The notes: generated by a model not told the origin, from the letters alone. A DNA stretch of 64,000 bases from Macrothele yani (GCA_039090855.1 CM076991.1:101134021-101198020), one strand, 5' to 3'; counted from the stretch's first letter, positions 22,200 to 33,888 are shown. Numbers and translations are program-made.

Positions 22200-22995
22200 A
22201 TTTACAGTGATCTCAGCTCACAACTTGAGCTTCACTGACATCCATCACACACAAGACCATTTGTACTTCACATTTATTCTCTTTTTCTCATGCAGGAATT
22301 CCTGAATCTGGTCCTCCCTTGATCTTCTACATTTTCTTTCTGTCACTTGTGCAGAATAAATTATCCTAGTAATCATCTCACCACTCATTCTCCAAACCAC
22401 CCAAGAATATTTGTCCCCACCTTACAAACAATATTTTGCTTCACACTACTCATCTACAAAACCTCTTCATTCCTCACATGATCAAAACATATCTTGCCCC
22501 CACCCCCATAAGTAACACATCTCTACAGCTCGCAAATCACTCCTATGTTTCGTCTGCAGTACTCCACCTTCACTGCTGCACATCAGAGTAGGAACAATTA
22601 CTGTACTTTTTCACACACAACTATTAGGAACCTTTTTGAGAACCTATCATTCATCATTTATTCAAAATCCTCCTGAAGCAGCTGTGACTTTCAAAGATTA
22701 ATTTACTAGCCTACTAATTTCACCACCTAATTTGTTTTCTCTGTCAAACATGCTTCCTAAATATGTAAATTGATTTACCTGGTCAATCTCTTTGCCATTT
22801 AGACTGATCTGTTTGATTTAATACTAACAATTCATCTGTCAAAAACATAACTTTGGGTTTTTCCTTTCATATACTAAGTTTGAAATTCATACAAACTTCA
22901 TACATGTGGGACAACATACGCTGCAACTCACTTTTGCTCTCTGCCAACAGGATTGTTTCATCAGCATGAGCAAACATAATTGAGTAACTACTCTC
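22200..22995 (-). pseudogene. Degraded LINE reverse transcriptase
   Basis: Minus-strand translation in changing frames gives FAHADETILLAESKSELQRM, which matches the RT active-site region (normally F/YADDT.LLAES...L), then KPKVMF and a segment resembling FTYLGSMFDRENK. The catalytic Asp-Asp is replaced by Ala-Asp-Glu. Upstream parts (22200-22700) are scattered with stops. It is different in sequence from the RTE copy at the right end of the window and much older. Confidence 0.65.
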
Positions 22996-25128
22996 CACAG
23001 ATAGCATTTACATAGTCTAATGACGACTCAACCATATGTGTCTCTTAAGACATAAAAATATTCTTTACCTTAAAAAATTGTTTTGGTAATAAGTAATAAC
23101 TAATTATAATACACAAGCTTGGCAGTGAATGTGGGGAATAAATATCCTACCAGTTGTCTCAGATAATTTCTTAGAAACATCAGCTGAATTTTTTTTTTTT
23201 TCAAGAGCTGCTTTCTCCTGCTAAAAGGGAGCAATTTTATTTGTCCTTTATTATTACATTTTATAGCTTAAAACTATCTTTATGCAAGATTGCAGCTCTC
23301 AAGCTGTATTTTTAGTGATATGAAAAACACATAAAATATTGTTTTTCAGATCCTAAAATAAAAAAATATATAGAAGAAAGTTTTGATGCAAAAATAAATA
23401 AAAAAATCATGCAACAGAAGTGAGCTTGTAATTTGCAGAAATGCTGAATATACTTTCCAAAACCCAAAAGGTGATTTTCTTGTTTCATGTGTGGGCATTG
23501 CTCGACGAGCAGGGATATGGTTTCTGCCAAGAAGTTTCCAAAAATCCCAGTTGCAAAGGAATGTTTTCATGAGTTTTTCATCAATGTGAGATTATGAGAA
23601 ATATGTATTTCCAACATTTCGAGGAAAGGTAAGTTGAAGCTTCAGTATGGCATAAATGACAAAAAAACAAAAGTACTTATTAATCCCAGCAGACTGGAAT
23701 CTTAACCATCAATTAACTTGGGAATAACTGAATTATAGAAAGAATAACTATTTTTATTGGGATGCAAATGTCAAAGTTAACAACATTATATCAGCTTGCA
23801 AGGAAATGTTATGGAAAAAAATCTTTAAAAAAACTTTGTTATTGTAATTTTTAGAGCATTTTGTATACATTTGTATTTTTCAGAAGGTGTGAACAATGTT
23901 TGCTATTTTTTTATCGTTTAAGACAGAACACAATGTTAATGGAGTATACAGATATAATTACTTCTATGGTGTAAGCAAAAATAGTTCCCATGGCATAAGC
24001 AAAAAAATTAAAGTGCTTATAATATGTTTACAAGTGACATTTTTGTTAAAAACAGTAATTAGAGTACGAATAATTTGTGATGGCCTTTTCATAGAAAGCA
24101 ATTATTTTTTCCAGAAAGATATTTTAAAAAATGCTAATGATTATTAGTCCTCCATTAAAATATGATTATAAAAATAAAAACAAAAAATATCGTAATCCAA
24201 ATTAATCAAGTATATATATTTACTAATTAATTAATGAAAGCCATACTAATTAATGTATGAAAACATAAAAAAATATCATAATCCAAATTCATCAAGTATA
24301 TATTTACTAATTAATGTATGAAAGCCTGTCTCTCCTAGATAACAAAAAAACGAATGGACAATCAGAGGAAATTACCTGCTGTAAGTGTGGAAAAATCAGC
24401 AGATCAAGACGAAAGTTGTTATGCTCATATTTTTACCAGATTATATAATTACTTCAGGAAGTTTCACTATGTATTTACAAGATAATTATCAAAGGATGAC
24501 AAAAAAAATTACGTCTGATATATACATAGCCTGAATTACAACAAACTTTATACTACATAACTTGTAAGACATCAAGAAAACTCTCGAAAAGCTGTTTTGC
24601 ATTTCCTTACCCAGCTGTTAAGATCTACATAATTTATCACTAACAAAAAAAAAAAAAATGCTTAACTTCAAATTGTGTGTCATTGGTATGTATTTAATTT
24701 TGGTTAAAGTGCCAGTTTACTTCAAACATAATGCTCATAGGCAAAAGAACAATCTGCTATCAACCGTTCCTTAAATTTGTTTTCTGGGTGCCTATACTGT
24801 CAACTAACAGTTAAAATTTTCAACACAGCAGATATTTTTCCTTGTAAAGTTCTAGAAATCGGAAGGTGACATAATATCATGTGAATCTCGATAATGAGAT
24901 CGCAGTTTGATAGTCCTCAAGCAACATAATTTTCGTGACATGCCAGAGGAAAGAACACAGATTTCATTCCACAAAGTTAAATCACATCAGCCATAAGCTG
25001 ATATATTGAATATCGCACCGATATAGTGATTTTCTGATATATCGTAACTTGGATATCAATACTATATATCGAAATATCGGACAAAAATATCGATATTTCG
25101 AGATATTGATAAATATCGCCCATCCCTA

Positions 25129-25845
25129 ACTGACGATGACGAACACGAAGTCACGAACATGTACTGGAAAGACGCCAGCAACCCAGCATGTTGAAGAAAC
25201 AAAACATGTGAGTAGACACTTTTTAAAATTAAGTTTATTATGATATGTAAAAGTAACGAAATCAATTACACACATTTTTGTTTGATAGTAAGCTCACGAA
25301 CTGTGTACATATATATATATAATTTTAAAAGTTTCACCACCAAACGAGGGTGGCTGAAGCATTGTCACACAGGAAAATCTATGTAGTAGCTAAGATTTCA
25401 TTTGACTGGGGTAGGGGCATAAATCTCACATCCATATATGTTTTACTATCTGTGCAAGTCTTTATCGTCAGGTATATACCTAGCGTTGTCTAGGATGTCG
25501 AATAAATTCGATCTGTACATGCTGATTTGGGAATTACGTAGGGCAGCATTGTTTTCGTATGTTTGTAGTCTGAAATGAATGCCATTTTGCAATATAACAC
25601 GCATAAATATTGTCTTACCGTTTTGTGCTTTTTTTTTTTTTTTTTTACGGCATAGTGTTCAACTCCTGAAGTTAGACAGAATTATTTCTAAAGCACAAAC
25701 TGGCTGAACAATACTTTGGTTGTTGTTTTTTAAGACTCCTTTTCATTTGCTCATGTACTTAAGAACTTGTGAAGTATTATATTTGCACCAATAAATACAA
25801 AGATTAGCTATGGAGTACAGATATGTACAGGCATATTCTTTAATG
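25129..25845 (+). repeat. Inner part of left long TIR of the 14.3 kb element
   Basis: Together with 18630-18905 it forms the left arm. The inverted partner is 31990-32440. Clear matching blocks are cagaattatttctaaagcac (left, about 25678) against the complement near 32130, and agatatgtacaggcatat (left, about 25820) against the complement near 32010. Identity is patchy, so the arms have diverged. Confidence 0.7.
25136..25207 (+). CDS. Possible first coding exon of the 14.3 kb element
   Basis: Just after the hAT-like insertion an ATG opens 24 codons rich in Thr, Lys and Arg and ends exactly at a strong splice donor (aaacat|gtgagtag). With the nested element removed, this ATG lies about 285 bp from the outer left end, a normal place for the start of a transposon gene. 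The opposite arm keeps a related gtgagta but not the ORF. I could not find convincing downstream exons. Speculative. Confidence 0.22.
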
Positions 25846-26895
25846 AAAAATTTATTCCAGTGTGTTTATGTGGGTATAAAATATATAAAAAATACAAATA
25901 CACACTTATATTTGCTAAAATTACATAAACTGATGTCACAGAAATTGCACAAATGGCTAAAAAAAAAAATCAAATAAAACTGGTCAAGTCATTTGTTTAG
26001 TATCAGTAAGATGTATGAGCTCATTTACTCTTGCAAAGTTCATCAATATTTTGAGTTTTCTTGCTTATGTACAAACAAGTTATCTTCAACATCCAGCTTA
26101 TTTCAATATTTAGTTTTCTTGGTGGTTAAGGATAAAACACTAGTTTCACATAAATATGTAGTTGTAAAAGGCAACAAATACTTAATTAAGGCAGTGCTCG
26201 ACAATGTTGGAAATTCTTTTTTCCATTGGAATCCAAAAACTAGTCAGTGATTTCAAAGAACAAATGCTTTTCAAACCAACCAGAGTTAAAAGATGTCTCA
26301 TAAGTTTTTTATTTGGCAATAGAAGATTACACATTTCTGCATTGTATGTGAATGAGTAACTAGTTCATTCAGTGGGAATGGAAAATACTGCCTTGTAAAT
26401 GTTTGGAGAGTGCAGAGATGGACGATTATTAGCTGTTTAACATCAAGTTTCCAATTGTTTGCTCATTTTCTAATGATAATGAATTCAGTTATGAAAATTG
26501 GTCAGAGCTGTTCCCTGTAATTTGGTTTTCTCATAAAGTTTTTTGGTCATTGCTTGTGTTTTGTTTTTTCAACATAGAACAGATTGTTTTCGCCCTGTAA
26601 TGAGAAGTTCCACTAGTTCATTTTTCAGAAATTTCAGCTAAATATGCTAAACTTCACCACACATCCTACCATCACTAGCCATAAATTCAGATTAATTTTG
26701 TTTTGAAAATTGGTTCACTATGTGACAAATCCGCATATGCCCCCCCCCTATTATTTTAGTGTAACCCACTTTGAGAACTATTGGTCTAGAGGATGTTCAA
26801 GCCGTACTGGTATCAGAGTTGGTTGTACATCAAGGTTTTTGGCAAGCAGTCACAATTTAACATATGGTTTGAGTCCCATATGAGGCATTAGTTTT

Positions 26896-27108
26896 GCCAC
26901 CCTGGTGGTGCAGTGGTCTAAGCACCATCTTATGATTGTTTGTCCAAGTGGGTCCGGGTTTGAATCCCGGTATGGCATGGATGTTGTGTTTGTCTTACAG
27001 CACTGGCGTTCTCTCTTCCCTGGAACCAGTGACTTTTAAATTAGGGACGGGGACTGCTTATATCCCATTTAGTTCCTCACATTAGCCGTTAAAACCTTTA
27101 AAAAAGAA
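26896..27108 (+). repeat. SINE family 1 copy
   Basis: Head ccctggtggtgcagtggtct, B box gggtttgaatcccgg, body ctctcttccctggaaccagt and tail ccgttaaaacctttaaaaaa. Complete but diverged. A second short piece of the SINE body follows at about 27130-27182 (tctccttccctagaaccaat). Confidence 0.85.
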
Positions 27109-28454
27109 ATTTGTTTTTTACATAACATAACAGCTTTGGCTTTCTCCTTCCCTAGAACCAATGGCCTCAATTTAGAGGTGGAAAAAAGTTTCATGTGATG
27201 AAATGTCACATTTTCGTTCAGGAAACACATTTGTGATTCTCCCTGACTGCTACATGGTTTTGATTGCTTTTAGGAATACCATTTCACTCACATTCCTTAG
27301 TATATAATTATCAATCATTTTGTGACTATGGTATATTCAGTTAACTCATAGGCACCCCTAGCTTAGTTTTCAGCAGGAAGAAGCAAACAATGGAAATCTG
27401 CATATATACAAACCCCATATGCCTCTAATTGAAAAAACAGCTTTTTACCACTCAACACATAAATTACATAAATTTAATTGGAAACCAGAAGAGCCAAAAT
27501 ATATATATTTTTTTAATTATATCTATAATCACCTCATTATCACATGTATACAGTAATATTTCACATATATGTCAGCGCAAACCAAAGCACGCATAAATAA
27601 GAGCGCAGCATAAGTAAAAATTAGTGTAATTCCAGCCAAAAATTAAGTTTAAAATGTAATTAACATGAGAATAACATGCAAAATAAGAAAAATATCAATG
27701 ATTGAATTTACTTAGTTAAATTTAACACCTTAAAAGCTTAGATTACTCAAAAATGTAAATTACTTGATCTCAAAATTTTAATTACATACCTTGTTTATAT
27801 TTATGGCTTTTTAAAGTTATGTAAAACTGAAGACTGTTTCTGCTGTTGCCTCTCATTGAAAACAGCTTTTACAAGTTTGTTTAAACAGGAATGTGTGGCA
27901 ATTAGATGTATCGGTGAGTTGTATGTAGTGACAGTGTTTCCAAAGCTTCTACACTGCTTTCGTGACAGTCTGGGGATCTTTTGTTAATTCTTCGTTATGT
28001 CTCTTCATCATCATCCTGAATTTCATTGGCTATTTCTTGAATATCCCTCAATTCCCCGATAATGCATTTTCATTGATTTCTACAAACTCTTTAAAACTAC
28101 TGAATCCACCTGAAATGGCACTCCAATCTTCATCATTGGCAGATTAGCGTCCTAAATTATTTTGTCGGAAACTTGTAATATTGACTTGTGAGTGCGACGC
28201 TGTGGTAGGCCTAACACATCACTACGGTAACGATGTGAAGATTTGCTTTGTTGAAAGGAAGATTCGCTTCGCCGTGCAATTCACGTGCGGATGACTACAA
28301 GTCCAAGCAAGTACCTTCTTGCCAAGAGAGCGAACCATTTTATACTCATATGCTACACAATATAGTTTGTTCATGTTTTTGTAATTGTTTTTAAAGCAGA
28401 CGTGGGAAAATTTTCATTCTTTCGCATATGATTCCCTGATCCGAAATAGAAAGT

Positions 28455-29620
28455 TTGGTAAATGTGTACTTTAGCGTCTAAATTATTTCGTCGGAAAAAT
28501 GTAACTGTGTGGGAAAAGTGTGACATACAATATTTTAAGCATGCAAAATAATGGGAAAAGGTGCAAGAATATAGTATTTTTAGATAAAAGGAAAGTTTTC
28601 CGAAGTATTTACCTGAGAGTGCGATGGTTTGGAAGAGTACGTGCGGTAGGCATAGGACGAGAGAGCGGCAACGGCATCAAGGTGAAGTCCGGTGAATGGA
28701 AGCTTCGTTGAGAAGGGCATGTAACGGGCGGAAGAATTAAGAAGGAAGCGGTTTAGCAGTACGTAGTCATCGAAAAGTCTTGTAGGCATACGCAGAAAGA
28801 AAGAGGTTGAATTTGCGCAGCATTGTAAGTTTTGTTTTTTGAAGGGTAATTTTGAGAAAGCGGAAGTACAAAATCGTCAGTCATTTCGGATTTCGTCAGG
28901 GCTTAAAATTTCATTATTCGCCACAATACAAGAAGCTGTCTCCCTGCCATAGTGCGATATATGAATTGAAGAAAATTGCTTATTTTGAAAAATATCCATG
29001 TCACGAGGAAAAAAATGTGAGCTACGATGTACTGAATAACAGCAGAACTGCAAATGAAGTGCTTGAAGAAATCACCTACCTGTGCACATCTTCCAAACCA
29101 AAACTAAAACTTTGGGTGTTGTCAACTGGAACCAAAACGTCTTCCTCAAAACTTCTGTCGTACATAAATTATTTTACATTCCTTAATTTCTTTCCATTCG
29201 GAGACACTGTGAAACCACTAATAACGACATTCTGCACATATCTTTCTCAAAAATGAATAAAACAGGTTTGAACTACTTCTGCGCACGATTACACGACACT
29301 CTTCCGAAAAATATACCTACTGCTGTCGTATTCTTCCACGCATTTGCTACCAACTCGTACTCCGCTCCGTCGCACAGCACCTTCACGTGGTGGCCGTTAG
29401 CATCGCTTCAGCCTCCCGCACCACCTGCTACAAACCATCGTACTCGCAGGTTAATACTTCGGAAAAATTATTTCCTTTTTATCTAAAAATAATATAATTT
29501 TTCACCTTTCCCTATTATTTTGCATGCTTAAAAAATTGTGTGCATCGAACTTTTCACCCACAGTTAAATTTTTCCAACGAAATAGTTTAGGACGCTGAAG
29601 TACACATTTACTGAAAGTAC
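28455..29620. mobile_element. Foldback element with about 400-bp arms
   Basis: The left arm (about 28455-28870) starts gtaaatgtgtactttagcgt and contains gcatgcaaaataatgggaaa and ttttagataaaagg. The right arm (about 29240-29620) is the inverted version, ending acgctgaagtacacatttac. Arms match over most of their length with many substitutions. The spacer holds an open frame. A third copy of the end (agcgtcctaaattattttgt) lies at 28147, so there may be two overlapping insertions. Class unknown. Confidence 0.7.
28852..29256 (+). CDS. Open frame in the foldback spacer, unknown
   Basis: A 134-codon frame without an ATG near its start crosses the spacer and the beginning of the right arm. It contains EVLEEITYLCTSSKPKLKLW and has ordinary amino-acid composition. 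I do not recognise it. It may be an exon remnant of the element's gene or chance. Confidence 0.2.
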   Translation: MRKRKYKIVSHFGFRQGLKFHYSPQYKKLSPCHSAIYELKKIAYFEKYPCHEEKNVSYDVLNNSRTANEVLEEITYLCTSSKPKLKLWVLSTGTKTSSSKLLSYINYFTFLNFFPFGDTVKPLITTFCTYLSQK

Positions 29621-31989
29621 TAATATGCTTTTCTATGTTGTACAGAAAACTGGGGAACTATAAATTTCGGTTTTGGTTTGAACACATTTGCTGTGTCTCT
29701 GCACTTTTGGTTCTTCTGTTAATAGCTTGTTCGCACGCGAGTTTCTATCTTACTCATATGTATCTTTTGCAAATCGAAGAGGTTTTATCCGGTTTTTCCT
29801 GCCAACAACGTACAGGATACAACAAAATAAAGGGTAGCTGCTATGGACCTATTTTCTGTAGCGTATCACTACAACATTTATTGCTCTTCTGCCAATAACG
29901 TAAGTCCTCTTTCTCTTGTACCCGTCATTTCCACACAGCAACAAACCTTCCTTTTAACGGATCAAAGCTTCACATCTTCACTGGAGCGATGCATTATTCC
30001 TATCGCAGCTTCTCTTCACAGTGTCAGACTCACAGGTCCATATTACAATAAAAATCTTTAAAACACGTTTAAAATATGAAATATCTGAAAAAAATGTGAA
30101 ATACATTAAAATATGAAGTTTTAACCCTTTGTCAATAAACACAGGAGGCTAGTTCCATCAGAGGCATGCATTCAGTCGCTGACTTTAAACATTTGGAGCA
30201 AAATTACATATGCTTCCAATTTATGGACCTAAAGCATAATATAATTAAAGAAGTGATATTCTTCTGTCCTTGGCACTGCGTAACAATAATACAACTTCCA
30301 GTGATTAGCAGTGAAAAGCAACATGACATGCGATGACTGTCTTTTTTTCTTGTAGTAGAAAATTATATTCTGAACTTCATTTTTAGATTTAATTGCCCAG
30401 TCTGGCACCTAGGGCAACTAGATTATTTATTTGCCTGCCCAGGTCAATGATTCACACAACCCAGGCATGGTATTTTTCAAACCCTGATATGTATAAGTAA
30501 AAATATATACAGTACATAATTTCATACATACATATTAATTAAAGCTTATATATTTCATTATTACTACTTTAGCAAAAACTTCCCATTACAAAAAAATTAC
30601 CTTTGCTTGTCTCTGTGGGCACTATTTCACTTTTACAGCATTGCAATCTTATGCGTAATGAAAATTTCTGTAGTACATACTAACTTTTTTAATGAAAAAT
30701 TTGTAATGTTTTAAGAACAAAACGTTGCTACAAATTTTTTTTTGTCCCCCTTGAATTTCATTATAACGAGTTTCAACTGTTATTCTTTTTTACTGAATCT
30801 GGTAAATGCTGGCCAAGAAAATGACAGTGAAAATATATCATGAACAGTTTCTTTGCTTTGCAAATGTAGTAATTAAAGTTAAATGTAAAAAAAATTGATT
30901 TCATTCTAAATTTCTGCGAGTGAAATCTTTCACCTGTGTCACTTTAAGCAGAGCTTGGAAAATATCTGAAATGTTACATGCGCAGCTGGGTATATACATA
31001 AATTATTTACCTACCCAGGTAGTAAAACCTGGATGCCAAGGAAAATTTATATTTTAAGATAAATCAGAAGCCACTTTTTTTTTCAAGTTAAAAAATACGA
31101 AATTTTTTTTACACATTTTGTAATTCCTATTTTAAAGGTCTATTCAAGATGTTCAATATGCAAAGCATGTATTTCATGTTTTAAGATGATAGTGCTGAAA
31201 TTGGTACAAAATGATACGATGAAATTGTTTTTTGAGAAATTTAAAGATTCTGCCGTGTTCTTTTCCTTTGTCACTAAACACCTGATTTGTACATCAATAA
31301 AAATTGTTTCAGTATCTTCAGGTATTGCCAAGATATTATAAATACAACTATTTAATAGCTTTCCAAAAAAAAAATTTGTGCCCTCAAATGGTTTCCTTGT
31401 GGCAACACAACAATGAAAGAACAGGTTTAATCACTGAAGTCATTTCTAAAACATTCCAAACAGGAAAATTTAATATTTTAGAAATATTGATATGCATTAA
31501 TGTTCTACAATGACTCAGTTAGAATCAGGGTCTAAACAAGTGTTTCTTCTTTGGGTGGGGGTCTGAGATTTGAAATTATGCCCTATCAAGTTCAAAAGCT
31601 CTCATTTCCATTCAAGTATTTTTTTCTTTTCTTTCTGATACCTTAATTATGGGGAAGCAATGTGATCTTTCAAAAGCAGTACTTCCAGTTTTTGACATAA
31701 TTTTACTAAACATGTGAAAAGTAGGTAAATATCCAAAAATTAGAGATAGGAAACAAGACAGTAAAAGTTCTGGGAACACTGACAACACAGTGCTCAGTAG
31801 AATGTAAAATAAACCAGCACACAAGGCAGTGAATGTGAAAACAAAAAAAGCATGATTCAACCCTATGTCAAATGTAATACTAGCCAAAACCTACATGAAA
31901 AACCAACTTTGACACCATTGTGGATTGAATACCCTTATAGACGCAATGTACTCGGATGCCAGTTTGTAGTTCTGTTTGTCATTGATATA

Positions 31990-32913
31990 ACATATAAATA
32001 CAAAAATATGCCTGTACATATCTTTACTACATAACTGCCCTTTGTATTCATTCATACAAATACTACATAAGTACGTATGTGCAAATTAAAATGTCTAAAA
32101 GAAACTAAGTATTGTTCAACCAACTGTGCTTTAGAAATAATTCTCCAATTAAAACATGTCTAAAAGAAACGTAAGTATTGTTCAACCAACTGTGTGTACA
32201 GAGTTCGTAAAGCCTAATGTTAAACAAATCTGTGTGTAACTGATGTCATTATTTATCATATTGTAATAAACCTGATTTTAAGATATGAAAATATCATTAC
32301 TCACATTTAGAACTGAATTGATTCAGTTATAATGTAAGTAACAATTTCACACTCACACACTGTTCCACAAAAAACATGCATTTACTTGCACACTCTTCCA
32401 CAAAAAATGCATTTATGTAAAAGTCGGTGACTACTTGCCGTGAGGCTTAACTGAATATGGTCAAACTTCATATTTACAGGGATTGCCTTTCAAATTACAG
32501 CTTAAGTTAATACGGTCAAACTTATTTTTTCGGGTATAGCCCTTCAAATTATGGCATAGCTCAATACGGTCAAACTTATTTTTTTATGGGCAATGCCCTT
32601 TAAATTATGGCGTTGCTCAGTACGGTCAAACTTATTTTTTTATGGGCAATGCCCTTTAAATTATGGCGTTGCTCAGTACGGTCAAACTTATTTTTTTATG
32701 GGCAATGCCCTTCAAATTATGGGGTTGCTCAGTACGGTCAAACTTATTTTTTTATGGGCGTTGCTCTTCAGATTATGGGCTTAGTATTTAGGGTTCAGAC
32801 CGTAATTTCATGGGCTTTCACAAAAACGGGCCAAGCCATAGTTTTATGGGCAACGGCCGGGCCCCCAGTTGCCGGCCGTTGCCCGTAATCTAATTGTGAA
32901 ATTTTTAACAGTG
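31990..32913 (-). repeat. Right long TIR of the 14.3 kb element
   Basis: Inverted partner of 18630-18905 plus 25129-25845. It differs by carrying a 56-bp minisatellite (32449-32810) made of TIR sequence; the left arm has only one such unit (ttttatgggcgttgctaaga at about 18764). Confidence 0.7.
32449..32810 (+). repeat. 56-bp minisatellite within the right TIR
   Basis: Unit cagtacggtcaaacttattt then tttatgggcaatgcccttta and aattatggcgttgct. Unit starts near 32449, 32505, 32562, 32618, 32674 and 32730. The later units are the most alike. Each contains the near-palindrome gggcaatgccc. Confidence 0.92.
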
Positions 32914-32915
32914 TA

Positions 32916-33440
32916 GCCTAGTTCCCGTGAAAAGCCACACACCTAGCCGAGCGCTGTTTCAAGACTTGCATATTTGAAACTTAATCGCCTTCTAAGTAGT
33001 CCCCTTCCGGAGCCACACACTTAGCCCAGCCCAGTTTCAGACTTAATATTTGAAACTTAATCGCCTTCGAAGTAGTCCCCTTCCGGAGCCACAGACTTAG
33101 CCCAGCGCTGTTTGAAGACTTGCATATTTGAAACTTAATCGCCTTCGAAGTAGCCTAGTTCCCTTCCGGAGCCACAAACTTAGCCCAGCGCTGTTTTAAG
33201 ACTTACATATTTGAAACTTAATCGCCTTCGAAGTAGTCCCCTTCCGAAGCCACACACTTAGCCCAGCGCTGTTTCAAGACTTACGTATTTGAAACTTAAT
33301 CGCCTTCGAAGTAGCCTAGTTCCCTTCCGGGGCCACAGACTTAGCCCAGCGCTGTTTCAAGACTTACATATTTGAAACTTAATCACCTTCGAAGTAGCCT
33401 AGTTCCCTTAAGAAGCCACACACTTAGCCCAGCGCTGTTT
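32916..33440 (-). repeat. Mariner-derived minisatellite, right part
   Basis: Continuation of the array at 18272-18629: six to seven units of 78-83 bp (the longer ones have cgaagtagcctagttccctt in place of cgaagtagtcccctt). It leads without a break into the mariner transposase fragment at 33430-33888, which shows where the unit came from. Confidence 0.92.
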
Positions 33441-33888
33441 TCACTGCTCGAAGCATTGTTTGAAGTAGTCTTCTGAAATAGCGAACAGCTACTTCGTCGC
33501 ATTCTGTTGTATCTCGTCAATATCTTGAAATCTTTTTTTCTTTCAAGTAGTATTTGATTTTTGGAAAGGGAAAAAATTCGAAGGGAGCGAGCTCTGGCGA
33601 ATAAGGTGGCTGTCTGACCTGTGCAATGCGGTGCTTAGCAAGAAACCGCTGTGCTAGTTGCGATGCATGGGGGCAGGCGCTTTGTCGTGGAGGATGTTGC
33701 CACTCGCCATTCAAATGTAGTGCCTGCCTTTTGCCATGAACTACGTCCCTCAAACGCAGCAAAACTTGACAGTAGTACTTCTTGTTGACGTATTCATGAT
33801 ACACAATTCCCTCATGATTGTAGAAAAGAGAGAAAAAGAAGAAAACAGTCAGCATCGTCTTGACACTGCTGCGGCTGTGTCGTGCCAT
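33430..33888 (-). pseudogene. Mariner transposase pseudogene (C-terminal half)
   Basis: Minus-strand reading starts at SRSSVKTMLTVFFFFSL (normally the segment after the first Asp region), passes through YHEYVNKKYYCQVLLRLRD and SQLAQRFLAKHR, then PPYSPELAPFEFFPFPKIKY, where mariner proteins have SPDLAP.DFFLFP; the last catalytic Asp is not kept (Glu at the SPE position, Glu at FEFF). The second Asp block (ILHDKAP) is seen only in a shifted frame. The C-terminal part (FQDIDEIQQNATK, DYFKQCFEQ) has stops and ends in the minisatellite. The N-terminal half is absent. Confidence 0.85.

Larger units (their letters stand above)
18906..25128. mobile_element. 6.2 kb hAT-like element nested in the 14.3 kb insertion
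   Basis: Left end agggatgggcgatatttt at 18906; right end the inverted aaatatcgcccatccct(a) at 25128. Both subterminal regions are full of atatcg and gatat motifs, a pattern known from hAT elements. Only gacga is shared by the flanks, so the 8-bp duplication is not clean. The interior contains a hAT dimerisation-like ORF (21079-21390), a SINE fragment and a degraded LINE. Much of 19000-21000 and 23000-25000 is AT-rich sequence with homopolymer runs and no identifiable gene. Confidence 0.65.
18630..32913. mobile_element. 14.3 kb insertion with CACTG ends, TA duplication and long imperfect TIRs
   Basis: Left end cactgttaaaaatt at 18630; right end the inverted aatttttaacagtg at 32913. TA lies outside both ends (18628-18629, 32914-32915), and joining the flanks restores the minisatellite unit cgaagtagcctag. 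After removing the nested 6.2 kb hAT-like element, the left arm (18630-18905 plus 25129-25845) and the right arm (31990-32913) are recognisably inverted over about 0.9-1 kb, for example tttgtttgatagtaagctca ... cgaact at about 25277 against the complement near 32200-32230. Without the nested hAT the element is about 8 kb. The interior is strikingly AT-rich. TA target and CACTG ends suggest the Tc1/mariner superfamily, but I see no transposase, so that is inference. Confidence 0.75.
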
